NCBI RefSeq assembly: GCF_000300455.3
Contig: NZ_CP007215.2
Span: 930,001 to 994,000, forward strand
Direction of reading: 5' to 3'
Length of the DNA: 64,000 nt
Source: Kosakonia sacchari SP1
GTDB lineage: Bacteria > Pseudomonadota > Gammaproteobacteria > Enterobacterales > Enterobacteriaceae
Shown: positions 30,946-38,906 of the stretch, one piece after another
Numbering within the stretch: position 1 is the first letter of the stretch
Layout of the letters: each line of letters begins with the position of its first letter
Made by a program: the position numbers and the translations under genes
The notes under the pieces: model-generated
What the model was told of the DNA's origin: nothing
The model's database searches: none
The model's input: only the letters and a program-made list of their open reading frames with translations

Positions 30946-31473
30946 TTAGCTGATACGAATGTTTTTGGTGATTTTCCCCAGTGCCAGCGGCCTGCGTTTT
31001 TCCACAAAGAAATACACTACGTTGAAAGCTGATTTACGGTGATTCCCACGACCGAGAGATGGCCAGTTGCGAAAAGACTCGATCTGTTCTTCTGAATAGG
31101 GAGTATCTGAGAAGTCAAACAGGACAAGCAGGGCTTTGCCGTCGTGCTTCATCAGTTTCTTCACCTCAGTGCTATTAACGGTTGCGGAGACATTGGAACG
31201 CGCTGCTGTTGGCTTACGGACGGCAAACTCAACGGCCACATCGTCAATGACAAAATCAATGAAACCATGCCCGGATACCGTTCCTGGTAGTTTGCTTTTT
31301 ACTTCCGGCGAGACGTTATCCGCAAACCAGCCCAGTAAATAGCAACGTACTAATGGCAGTAGTTCACGCTCGCTACATTCATTCAGACGCAATGTTTTGA
31401 CAAATTCGCGCCGGTAAAGAGAGCTGAAAAAGTACTCAAAGCAGTCCGTTATCTCAGTAATAGTGGTTGCCAC
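30946..31473 (-). CDS. Cytosolic protein with possible endonuclease-like fold
   Basis: A 175-residue protein, first gene of the minus-strand cassette. The segment GHGFIDFVIDDVAVEFAVRK (residues 68-87) looks like the Asp-strand and Glu-strand of a PD-(D/E)XK-like fold, with Asp73 and Glu82, but the usual Lys two residues after Glu is Val and Arg86 may replace it. Glu residues in SERELLPLVRCYL (35-47) fit the preceding helix. A nucleic-acid role is therefore possible but catalysis is uncertain. It is divergent from the HTH regulator at 31663. Confidence 0.5.
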   Translation of the reverse strand: MATTITEITDCFEYFFSSLYRREFVKTLRLNECSERELLPLVRCYLLGWFADNVSPEVKSKLPGTVSGHGFIDFVIDDVAVEFAVRKPTAARSNVSATVNSTEVKKLMKHDGKALLVLFDFSDTPYSEEQIESFRNWPSLGRGNHRKSAFNVVYFFVEKRRPLALGKITKNIRIS

Positions 31474-31662
31474 AGTGTTCCCCTTTTCAGGCCACCTTTG
31501 TTCGAAGATTCAACTAATGGTGATTTTGGCACCACTCGATTGCTCAGTTATAGCCTTTAATTGTCTATAAGTGAGTATTTTATCGATTTTATATCCATTG
31601 GTGATGTTCATGCAAGAGTAAAAAAGCCCCAGACTTCCTCTTATGGACGTTCTGGAGATCAA

Positions 31663-32046
31663 ATGATGGTTAAACTGGTAGCAGATTCAGCTGATAAGTT
31701 GGTAGGGCAGCGTATTCAGACCAGACGTAAGGAAGCTGGGCTAACTGCAGCCGATCTCGCAGAGACTATCGATATTTCTCAGCAGCAACTCTCTCGCTAC
31801 GAGCGAGGAACTAATAAGATCAATATTGCTCATTTAGTTAAAATTGCAGTTGCATTAAAAACGCCAATAAGCTGGTTCTTTATTGATTGCATGGAGGATT
31901 TAAACGTTTCTAATATACCGTCTAGCTTTGTTACTGGACTTGATGCCGAATTAAAACAGCATCTCGATCAAGTCTGGAATAAGTTAGATAGCGCTAAAAA
32001 GAAAAGCCTTATCCATTTTTTAGATGAATTCACAAAACCACATTAA
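31663..32046 (+). CDS. XRE-family helix-turn-helix regulator
   Basis: A 127-residue DNA-binding protein with an XRE/Cro-type HTH at about residues 14-68 (GQRIQTRRKEAGLTAADLAE then DISQQQLSRYERGTNKI). The C-terminal tail is helical and may dimerise. The ATG at 31663 follows a GGAG seven bases upstream; a TTG at 31561 would add 34 unlikely residues. It is divergent from the 30946-31473 operon and upstream of the DUF2787 gene, so it could repress either. Confidence 0.85.
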   Translation: MMVKLVADSADKLVGQRIQTRRKEAGLTAADLAETIDISQQQLSRYERGTNKINIAHLVKIAVALKTPISWFFIDCMEDLNVSNIPSSFVTGLDAELKQHLDQVWNKLDSAKKKSLIHFLDEFTKPH

Positions 32047-32103
32047 AATTAGTTCCCAATTGAAACTATTTGCGTTGAAAGTATATTCCTGGTAAAATGT
32101 CAT

Positions 32104-32130
32104 TACTGAATAGTGTCATATTATTCAGTA
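32104..32130. repeat. 9-bp inverted repeat in the DUF2787 leader
   Basis: TACTGAATA (32104-32112) and TATTCAGTA (32122-32130) form a perfect inverted repeat with a 9-bp spacer. There is no T-run after it, so an operator or mRNA hairpin is more likely than a terminator. It lies between the XRE regulator gene and DUF2787. Confidence 0.4.
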
Positions 32131-32278
32131 GCTGATGCATAAACTAATAGCCAACTTAGTGTTTCATTTTATATCCCTTCTGGCGGGAGGGCGTCCATCG
32201 TCTGAAAAGTCAGTACGGGTTAGGTTTAATTAGTATTTGTGTCATCAACCCAAGCGCATTTTTACCGGAGTAAATACA

Positions 32279-32698
32279 ATGAATATTATCCGTCAGGAAG
32301 GGCTGTCCATGCCCGTAAGTCAGGAACTCATTAATATTATACTGGCTGAGCTCAGTAAAAAGCCGCCAGTTAAACCGAATATTCGTGCTGTTACGTTGCT
32401 GTTCAAAGATATCAATTACAGCGCTGAAAATGGTGGGTTTCATCCGGTTGAAATAAGGCTTATCTCCCGCAACGATGAATGGTATTTCGATTACATCACG
32501 GACTTCAAATATATGGGGACAGACCCGGAGCTCGAAAAGGAAATCGATATCAGCTGGAGTCAGCGCTATGTCTTCCTGTCCTATGCCGGTGATTTACCCC
32601 CAGGGGAAGGACGCGATATTTTTGCACTCTGGCAGAGAAACTTCGTTCATTACCACTTCCTGAATATCTACACGCTCACCGTTATGTGGGAAAGATAA
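32279..32698 (+). CDS. DUF2787-family protein
   Basis: A 139-residue protein recognised as DUF2787 from its layout (VTLLFKDINYSAENGGFHPV and YFDYITDFKYMG). The family is found in plasmids and islands with RadC genes; function unknown. The ATG at 32279 has a GGAG site eight bases upstream, whereas the longer frame from 32237 does not. First gene of the DUF2787 / papain-like / RadC / recombinase cassette. Confidence 0.75.
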   Translation: MNIIRQEGLSMPVSQELINIILAELSKKPPVKPNIRAVTLLFKDINYSAENGGFHPVEIRLISRNDEWYFDYITDFKYMGTDPELEKEIDISWSQRYVFLSYAGDLPPGEGRDIFALWQRNFVHYHFLNIYTLTVMWER

Positions 32699-32740
32699 TC
32701 CCGCCACACTGACAGCTAATTATTGATGGAGACATTATCT

Positions 32741-33280
32741 GTGACTGCTAACAGAGGGATCCACGCGTCTGTACAGGGAGAGCTTGACTGTCTTTGCGGC
32801 GCGTACTGTGTGGTGAATATGCTGAGCTGGCTGTATGACGGTCGGGTGAAGCGAAAACCACTCATGAACCGACTTCTTCAGGCCTATCAGCAACGCTGGC
32901 CTTTGCATGAATGGCTGACCGAAGGGATAGATGAAAACCGGCTCGACTGGCTGATTACGCAGGTACTCCGGAAAGGCCACTACCACCGCCAGTTTCCGGT
33001 CCAAATCAGCAAACCTTTCGAAGGAAGTCGCGGTCTTGTGGAAGGGCGGGTTTTCAGTGAAATGAGGCGGTTCCTGGCGGTAACAGACCACTCCCGCCTG
33101 ATTATGCTCAGCGACCAGTTTCACTGGTCCCTTGTCACCAGAATGGACGAAGAAACGCTCTGGTTTTTCGACAGCAACGGGCGAATCTCCATGCCCCGTA
33201 AGGCCTTCTCCTTACGTGCTGGCGCGGCCCGCCGCCAGTTGTTTCCCGAAGCCATTTACTTCATCGAACGGGAGTTCTGA
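32741..33280 (+). CDS. Papain-like/C39-like cysteine peptidase-fold protein
   Basis: A 179-residue protein with a plausible Cys-His-Asp triad: GELDCLCGAYCVVNMLSWL near the N-terminus (nucleophile Cys preceded by a Gln four residues before Asp), FHWSLVTRM with His, and WFFDSNGRI with Asp. The order and spacing match C39/papain-fold proteases. The GTG at 32741 has a GGAGA site eight bases upstream and is preferred to the ATG at 32726 and TTG at 32723. It is soluble with no signal peptide and lies 2 bp from radC, so co-translated. Substrate unknown. Confidence 0.65.
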   Translation: MTANRGIHASVQGELDCLCGAYCVVNMLSWLYDGRVKRKPLMNRLLQAYQQRWPLHEWLTEGIDENRLDWLITQVLRKGHYHRQFPVQISKPFEGSRGLVEGRVFSEMRRFLAVTDHSRLIMLSDQFHWSLVTRMDEETLWFFDSNGRISMPRKAFSLRAGAARRQLFPEAIYFIEREF

Positions 33281-33282
33281 AC

Positions 33283-33735
33283 ATGACGACGTTTACCCTG
33301 CATGAAACCCGCATCCTGGACCAGGCCCGCGACATTATCAGCCGGCGCTACCAGCGTGGCGTCCAGCTTTGCTCTCCTGATGATGTACGGCGGTGCGTAA
33401 TGTATGAAATGGCCCTGCTGGAGCATGAGGAGTTTGGCATTATCCTGCTCGATAACCAACACCAGTTTCTGCATCGGGAAATGCTGTTCCGGGGCTCGTT
33501 AAATACGGTCAGCGTTCATCCCCGGGAGGTAATCAAGCAGGTACTCAGGCATAACGCCGCCGCAGTCATCCTTGTGCACAACCACCCCAGCGGTGAGGCT
33601 GAACCCAGCAAGTGCGATATCCGGATAACTAAGCGGCTGCAGGAGCTACTGCAAATGCTGGATGTACGCTTGCTGGACCACTTTATTGTGGCCGGGGCGG
33701 AGACGGTGTCACTGGCTGAGCGAGGGCTGGTCTGA
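33283..33735 (+). CDS. radC: RadC-family JAB/MPN domain protein
   Basis: A 150-residue short RadC-like protein (YeeS-type) common on islands. The JAMM zinc motif is intact: Glu upstream in the GSLNTVSVHPRE region and HNHPSGEAEPSKCD. The chromosomal RadC N-terminal helix-hairpin-helix is missing. Biochemical role unsettled; a metallo-hydrolase/deubiquitinase-like fold is certain from the motif. Starts 2 bp after the papain-like gene. Confidence 0.85.
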   Translation: MTTFTLHETRILDQARDIISRRYQRGVQLCSPDDVRRCVMYEMALLEHEEFGIILLDNQHQFLHREMLFRGSLNTVSVHPREVIKQVLRHNAAAVILVHNHPSGEAEPSKCDIRITKRLQELLQMLDVRLLDHFIVAGAETVSLAERGLV

Positions 33736-33781
33736 TGCAGACAGTTACCTGGTTTAATACATGTTATAGCAGGTTAAACGC

Positions 33782-34714
33782 ATGAGCAGGGCTGCGCTGC
33801 GCCAGGTCGCGCCTGTGGTGAAAACTACCGTGCTGGATGCCTATATCAGCGGTCTTGCCCCGTCGGGGCGGAGGGGGATCACCAGCCTGTTAAACCGCAG
33901 CGCCAGCATACTTAAACGCGGTGCGGATGCAGCCAGCTACCCCTGGGAGCAACTTAGCTTCGCCGCTGTCGCTAAAGTACGTGCGGCACTGCTGGATGAC
34001 GGTTATGCCGTGTCGTCGGTCAATATGGCACTGTCAGCACTCCGGGGCATTGCGCAGACGGCCTTTAACCTCAATTGCCTGGAGGCGGACACGCTTGCCC
34101 GTATCCGGGCAGTCAAGCGCGTCAGTGGCGATAACCAGCGCAAGGGAAGGGCACTCAGCCGGGAAGAGGTTCGTGCACTTGTTCAGGTTGCTAAACGGCA
34201 TCCGCAGCGTATCCGCTGTTGTCGTGATGCCGCCATTGTAATGACACTTTGCGGTGCAGGTTTGCGGGCCGGAGAACTGGTCAGCCTTGAACACCGGGAC
34301 TATGACAATGGCATTCTTACAGTGAGGCAGGGGAAGGGACGTAAATACCGGGAGATATATGTTGCGGCAGCGGTAGATAAAGCCATCCGCGCATGGATTA
34401 AAGCCAGTGGAGTGAAAGAGGCCGGGGATGCATTGTTTAACCGCATTCAGCGCAACGGCAGGGTTGCTAGCCAGCCGCTGACAACGACCGGTTTAACCGG
34501 CATCCTGGAGCAGTTACAGCATGATGCAGGCATGGCGCGTTTTACTCCTCACGACATGCGGCGCACCTTCATTACGCGCTTGTTAGAACAAGGCGTGGAT
34601 ATTAACACCGTACGCCAGCTGGCAGGGCACAGTGACATATCCACAACTACCCGTTATGACTGCCGTGATGAAAGGATGAAAACACACGCAAGTCAGCAAC
34701 TGAAATGCTGGTAA
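33782..34714 (+). CDS. XerC/D-like tyrosine recombinase
   Basis: A 310-residue site-specific recombinase with the complete catalytic set: Arg in LCGAGLRAGELVSLEHRDYD, Lys in GKGRKYREI, TPHDMRRTF (His-x-x-Arg), GHSDISTTTRYD with the Tyr nucleophile. The N-terminal SAM-like core-binding domain spans about residues 20-105. The inverted pair GTTTAA (33752-33757) / TTAAAC (33774-33779) lies immediately upstream and could be a recombination half-site pair. Probably mobilises the preceding cassette or resolves the element. Confidence 0.9.
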   Translation: MSRAALRQVAPVVKTTVLDAYISGLAPSGRRGITSLLNRSASILKRGADAASYPWEQLSFAAVAKVRAALLDDGYAVSSVNMALSALRGIAQTAFNLNCLEADTLARIRAVKRVSGDNQRKGRALSREEVRALVQVAKRHPQRIRCCRDAAIVMTLCGAGLRAGELVSLEHRDYDNGILTVRQGKGRKYREIYVAAAVDKAIRAWIKASGVKEAGDALFNRIQRNGRVASQPLTTTGLTGILEQLQHDAGMARFTPHDMRRTFITRLLEQGVDINTVRQLAGHSDISTTTRYDCRDERMKTHASQQLKCW

Positions 34715-34754
34715 TAGCTAATATAGTTCGTCCTGTAACTGGTGCCGCGCGAAA

Positions 34755-35282
34755 CTAACGCACACTTTTCGCTCCCGGCCTTCTTTTGCGTTGTCCGCGC
34801 TCGTTCAGTTCCACCAGGTGTTCTCTCAGCAGTTGGGTGGGCTGCCCATCACGGGTAATAAGTGCAGTCACATCACGGTTAAGCCAGCGTGATGGCTTCC
34901 GGACCGCGGCAGTCAGAGGCTTGTCTGCGAACAGGTCATCCGGGGTGGGAAATTGCGCCCGATTGAAATAAGCCACCATCTGTGCTGTTGTGCTGCCGTT
35001 ATTTTTTAGCGTAGTTATGCGCTGGTAAATGCCATATAGGGTCTGGGCTTTAACCGTTTTGGGGGGAGGCAGGATATCGTACAGGGGATGGTTTTCGAGG
35101 GACTTTTCAAGCAGGTTATAGGCCAATTCAATGCAGTAGCTCAGGGTTATATTCAGCGGTTCACCACTCTTTTTATCTTCTTCTGCCCAGTCAGGATAGA
35201 GCTGCGAAGCAATTATTCTCAGCTTTCTTAGGGAATCCGCTCCAATTTCAGGATAAATTGGTATTAAATTCTCCTCGGACAT
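34755..35282 (-). CDS. Uncharacterised island protein
   Basis: A 175-residue, helix-rich, mostly soluble protein with a basic C-terminus (RGQRKRRPGAK). It contains the stretch LNRDVTALITRDGQPTQLLR near the C-terminus. No family recognised. It is convergent with the recombinase at 33782 and divergent from alpA. The basic tail suggests nucleic-acid binding, but this is weak. Confidence 0.5.
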   Translation of the reverse strand: MSEENLIPIYPEIGADSLRKLRIIASQLYPDWAEEDKKSGEPLNITLSYCIELAYNLLEKSLENHPLYDILPPPKTVKAQTLYGIYQRITTLKNNGSTTAQMVAYFNRAQFPTPDDLFADKPLTAAVRKPSRWLNRDVTALITRDGQPTQLLREHLVELNERGQRKRRPGAKSVR

Positions 35283-35357
35283 AATACTAGCCCCTTCATT
35301 AGTGGGTTATTCTGATTTTATTTTTCAACAATATGCTGCATCAATCACCAAGTGGCC

Positions 35358-35434
35358 TGAGAAAAAAATTATAAATATTTATTCATAAAAATCAAATGAT
35401 TAACTTTTTGGATTTTTTACCTGATTTTTTCTCA
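35358..35434. repeat. Separated 10-bp inverted repeat in the alpA leader
   Basis: TGAGAAAAAA at 35358-35367 and TTTTTTCTCA at 35425-35434 are exact reverse complements 57 bp apart, in a very AT-rich stretch. Such an arrangement could be regulatory or an origin-like element next to a replication module. Confidence 0.45.
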
Positions 35435-35514
35435 AAACATTGATGTTTAATCCGCAAACGATTGCTCTGGATGGGATTGATCTATTCTTACTTTTTACCT
35501 ACGGAACCCCCTAA

Positions 35515-35526
35515 AAACCATGGTTT
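35515..35526. promoter_or_regulatory. Palindrome AAACCATGGTTT before alpA, candidate operator
   Basis: A perfect 12-bp palindrome 31 bp upstream of the alpA start, within the likely promoter/leader. A natural candidate binding site for AlpA or another HTH protein; inference from symmetry and position. Confidence 0.4.
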
Positions 35527-35557
35527 AGGATACTCCCATCAGATTTCAGGAGGAACC

Positions 35558-35764
35558 ATGGCAATAAAACGTGTTTTGAAAATTCATGATGTCTTGTACC
35601 GCTGTGGCATTTCAAGATCATCTGTTTATAGATTAATGTCTAAAGGACACTTTCCTTCGCAGCTTCGTCTGTCACCAGAAGGTCGTAGTGTCGGTTGGCT
35701 CGAAGAAGACATAGAAACATGGATTTCTGGCCGTAAGTCTGTCAACGATGGAAAATTCATATGA
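35558..35764 (+). CDS. alpA: AlpA-family regulator (MerR-like HTH)
   Basis: A 68-residue DNA-binding protein of the AlpA/phage regulatory type, with IHDVLYRCGISRSSVYRLMS as helix-turn-helix and GWLEEDIETWISGRK as the closing helix. In P4-like elements such proteins activate integrase/excision or replication genes. The ATG at 35558 is fixed by a perfect AGGAGG four bases upstream; the frame extending to 35462 is spurious. Coupled to the next gene by an ATGA overlap. Confidence 0.88.
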   Translation: MAIKRVLKIHDVLYRCGISRSSVYRLMSKGHFPSQLRLSPEGRSVGWLEEDIETWISGRKSVNDGKFI

Positions 35765-36639
35765 AAATTCTATCAGCGAAGAGAAAAGGAGCGGTGATTC
35801 AGCATCCAGATAACCTGCGATTTAAGAAGCTTGAAAAAGAGATTAAAAGGCTGCTTCCTAAGTTTGAGACTATCAATGATGCCTGCGAAGAAAAATCAAA
35901 GCGTATTAAATCATTACGAAATACTGGAAGGCGGCTGGATAAAAGGGTCTATCTAAAACTGGCAATAAAGCTTGAAAATTGTTGGCCTGGAGAACCTTGT
36001 GGAAGTGCTGCATGTCCCGAATGCTTTAGACGACACCGGTTGGAAATAATTGGAGAGGTACTTCGTTTATGTAATAAACACAAGAAATGGCGAAGTGCGA
36101 CCCTGATTTTCTATCAGGATGCGTTTAGTGATGATCAATTATTAAAATGGAGACTCGATACATTAATAGCACGACTTAAACGTTGGTTAAAAGAGTGCGG
36201 TTTTTCTGCAATGGTGATTGGCGGGTTTGAAATGGATTTTCATATGGATATTAATAAATGGGTGCCGCATTTTCATCTCATTATTCAAAATGACAAACAG
36301 GCTATTAGAAACCTTCGTGCCAGGATGAAAAATAAGAGGAATATGAATACGCGTAAAAATGTAATAAACCGCCCTATGCTCGTGAGTAACTTAAAAAAAC
36401 CTGTACGACAGGTGAGTTATCGGTTTAAAGCTATCTGGTGGCGAGTCGAATCAATACAGTATGATGATTATTATATACAAGGGGGTAAGGAAAGAAAAAG
36501 GAAGCGCTGGACAAAAAAGTATCGTCTGCTGAGTAAGCAACATGCTGATTCTCTTCTTATGTTAGATTCTCTTGGGATCGCAGAGTTAACCTTTATGTAT
36601 AAGGTGAGGAAGTATGGTGATCATTTGATAATGAAGTGA
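35761..36639 (+). CDS. HUH-type Rep-like protein
   Basis: A 292-residue basic protein resembling rolling-circle replication initiators. It has a Cys cluster CGSAACPEC (Cys80, Cys85, Cys88) as a zinc finger, a hydrophobic strand VIGGFEMDF, then the HUH motif in WVPHFHLIIQN (His170, His172), and a candidate catalytic Tyr in RQVSYRFKAIWWR. Expected to nick an origin on the element and initiate replication or transfer. It overlaps alpA by ATGA, so expression is AlpA-linked. A satellite-phage or integrative-element replication role is inferred. Confidence 0.7.
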   Translation: MKILSAKRKGAVIQHPDNLRFKKLEKEIKRLLPKFETINDACEEKSKRIKSLRNTGRRLDKRVYLKLAIKLENCWPGEPCGSAACPECFRRHRLEIIGEVLRLCNKHKKWRSATLIFYQDAFSDDQLLKWRLDTLIARLKRWLKECGFSAMVIGGFEMDFHMDINKWVPHFHLIIQNDKQAIRNLRARMKNKRNMNTRKNVINRPMLVSNLKKPVRQVSYRFKAIWWRVESIQYDDYYIQGGKERKRKRWTKKYRLLSKQHADSLLMLDSLGIAELTFMYKVRKYGDHLIMK

Positions 36640-36838
36640 GAAAATAATTTATTGGCGAATGAGCCAATTGCATAATATTTCGGTCGTTATTCAAAAAATA
36701 ATCTCGTATGAAAAATCATACTGGGGATCCCGTTCGCCATAATTATGATTCTAATCATAGTAATGGTGAGGGGGTCTTTAAATACAATATAGGAAAGCAA
36801 ATGAAAAATATAAAGAGAAATTAAATCAAAAAGAAGAA
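36640..36838. other. Gap with a short ORF before the DUF927 gene
   Basis: An ATG at 36708 opens a 38-codon frame (MKNHTGDPVRHNYDSN...) that stops at 36824. The DUF927 frame is open upstream of its first usable start to 36782 and reads plausible protein (ANEKYKEKLNQKEE). The two could be one gene separated by a -1 shift, or a small coupled upstream gene. Unresolved from sequence alone. Confidence 0.4.
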
Positions 36839-38488
36839 GTGTTATTTGTTAAATTACTGGCGCGCACAAGGATTTCCGAATTATGCCCGGTTGCATACCG
36901 GCTTATTAAGGTAACTGATTCGCAAGGGCTGGAGTCAACTCGTGTACTTGTCCCTTCGGCAGCGTTAGTGAGTGTTCTGGAGTTGAAAAAAAACTTACTA
37001 AAATTTGGACACAATCCTGATGTTAGTAAAGAATATTGGGTTCGGGCCCATCAAGAAATTGTCAAGGAAACAGATAAAATAATCACATTGTGTTATAAAC
37101 CTGGTTTTTATGGTGATGCTTATTTACGCGCTAATGATAAAATTATTGGCAACGTTAAAGGGGATAAACCAATATTACACCCCAACGCGAGAAATCATTT
37201 ACCAGCCGAAGAAAAACTGGGAACATTAAAATTATGGAAAATGAATGTCGCTCCATATGCACTATATAGCTCGCGTATTATGTTGGCTGTGTGCTGCGGA
37301 TTTTCAGGTTTTCTCCTTAAGCTTTCAGGTATGGAAGGGGGTGGGTTTCATTTGTGGGGGATGAGTAGTATAGGAAAAACGTCCAGTGCCTACATGCTGG
37401 CATCATTAGCAGGATCACCTAAAGATGTTGTCGTACTGTGGAACAATACGGATAAAGGGCTTGAGGAGATTGCCGTGGCCCATAACGACAGCTACCTAGT
37501 TCTCGATGAGTCGAAGCTGTTAGATAAAGACGTACTGGCAGCTGCTAAGATTATGCAAAACCGTGTGTATACGCTTTCCGGAGGGAAAGGGAAAACACGC
37601 TCTGCAATGTATGAGAACAAAGTTGCTGAATGGCAGGTAAGTATTTTCAGTACGGGTGAGTGCAGTCTTCAACAACTTGCTGCTTCCGGGAACGTTGAGC
37701 GCCTTGAAGGCGAAAATGTGCGTGTAATCGACGTTAATGCAGATGCTGGTGCTGAAATGGGGATCTTCGAATCACTGCCAGATGATGTCAATTCCAGTAA
37801 CGAACTTGTTCATGCGATCAAGGATGCAACTCACCGCTATTATGGCAGTGCCAAACCTGCCTTTCTCAAGCGCCTGGTGGCTGATATTCGGGACGATCGT
37901 GAAAACGTGAAGCGGAAGCTTGAAAAAGGGATTGAGTTCTTTCTGGATAAGCACAAGGTAGATCGTAACTCCGGCATTCAGGTGCGTATCGCCAAACGTT
38001 TTGCAATCGCTTATGTAGCAGGTTCCATTGCTGTGAAATATGGTGTTTTGCCCTTTACAAAGCAGGAGATCATGAAAGGGATCTCAACCTGCTACCAGGA
38101 TTCTCTTAAGGTAGTTTTGTCTGAACCTGAAATAACCAAACCCCTAATGGGTAACTCGTTGAATGCAATTATTGATTTTTGCAAAAAGGGTGATCTTTTA
38201 AATCTGATTGGAAATGATCGCGTAACCCAAACGGCGATTAAAAAGTCACCGGTCATTATCCATAAAGTTAAAGGTCGGGCCGTATATGCAGTTGATAAGG
38301 ATCTGTTACATAACTGCTTGCCGAAATCTCAGCGCAAAGGCATCCTGATGCTATTAACAAAGCAAGGGGTATTATTATCCGATGCGAATAAGGATTACAG
38401 TACTATTCAGATTGTCTATAAGCGTAAGCAAGTTGGTCGTCGCTACTGTTTTATCTGCAAAAAGCTTGATAAGCTTATTGAAGAATAA
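36839..38488 (+). CDS. DUF927-family helicase/primase-like ATPase
   Basis: A 549-residue protein of the DUF927 type. It has a P-loop GMSSIGKTSSAYMLASL (Gly174 to Lys180) and a Walker B YLVLDESK with Asp223 and Glu224; a sensor-like Ser-Thr-Gly in VSIFSTGECS follows. DUF927 proteins occur in P4-like satellites and integrative elements as putative replicative helicases. The start is an uncertain GTG at 36839 with a poor ribosome site. Together with AlpA and the HUH protein it forms the replication-like module. A strong terminator follows. Confidence 0.8.
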   Translation: MLFVKLLARTRISELCPVAYRLIKVTDSQGLESTRVLVPSAALVSVLELKKNLLKFGHNPDVSKEYWVRAHQEIVKETDKIITLCYKPGFYGDAYLRANDKIIGNVKGDKPILHPNARNHLPAEEKLGTLKLWKMNVAPYALYSSRIMLAVCCGFSGFLLKLSGMEGGGFHLWGMSSIGKTSSAYMLASLAGSPKDVVVLWNNTDKGLEEIAVAHNDSYLVLDESKLLDKDVLAAAKIMQNRVYTLSGGKGKTRSAMYENKVAEWQVSIFSTGECSLQQLAASGNVERLEGENVRVIDVNADAGAEMGIFESLPDDVNSSNELVHAIKDATHRYYGSAKPAFLKRLVADIRDDRENVKRKLEKGIEFFLDKHKVDRNSGIQVRIAKRFAIAYVAGSIAVKYGVLPFTKQEIMKGISTCYQDSLKVVLSEPEITKPLMGNSLNAIIDFCKKGDLLNLIGNDRVTQTAIKKSPVIIHKVKGRAVYAVDKDLLHNCLPKSQRKGILMLLTKQGVLLSDANKDYSTIQIVYKRKQVGRRYCFICKKLDKLIEE

Positions 38489-38510
38489 TTTTACAATATG
38501 GTAAGGGCTT

Positions 38511-38539
38511 AAAGGAGTGGCTTATAACCACTCCTTTTT
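38511..38539. terminator. Bidirectional terminator between DUF927 and the YaaW-like gene
   Basis: AAAGGAGTGG (38511-38520) pairs with CCACTCCTTT (38528-38537) around CTTATAA, followed by T's on the plus strand and A's before it that make T's on the minus strand. It lies between convergent genes. Confidence 0.85.
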
Positions 38540-38807
38540 ACCTCAAAGCATTTCTTCGCCATCACGCAAAGCTACGATCCCCAGATACAGGCAAATTGGC
38601 ACGGTTTTGCGATAGGCTGGACCTTGCAGATCATAAGCAATCCATGCTCCAGATATAGCCCATAGAATGGGTCCTAAGCTATTAATCCATGGGTTACGCT
38701 TGAGTAACTCTTTGACGAGTTGTTTTGCCGCCTCCCTTCCAATCATCTGAGCGATGAGACTGACGATAATGGTTTCTACGATCCCAAGTGCAATTTTAGG
38801 ACCAAGG

Positions 38808-38887
38808 TGGACTGACCCCGCCCCGGTAGACGATCCTACCCTATAGTTGGACTGACCCCGCCCCGGTAGACGATCCTGCCCTATAGT
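38808..38887 (+). repeat. 40-bp tandem duplication of the IS left end
   Basis: Units at 38808-38847 and 38848-38887 differ at a single base (A at 38838, G at 38878). Each starts with the terminal repeat TGGACTGACCCC and ends CTATAGT. The second unit leads into orfA. Confidence 0.9.
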
Positions 38888-38906
38888 TTGAGCATAGGAG
38901 GAGCGT

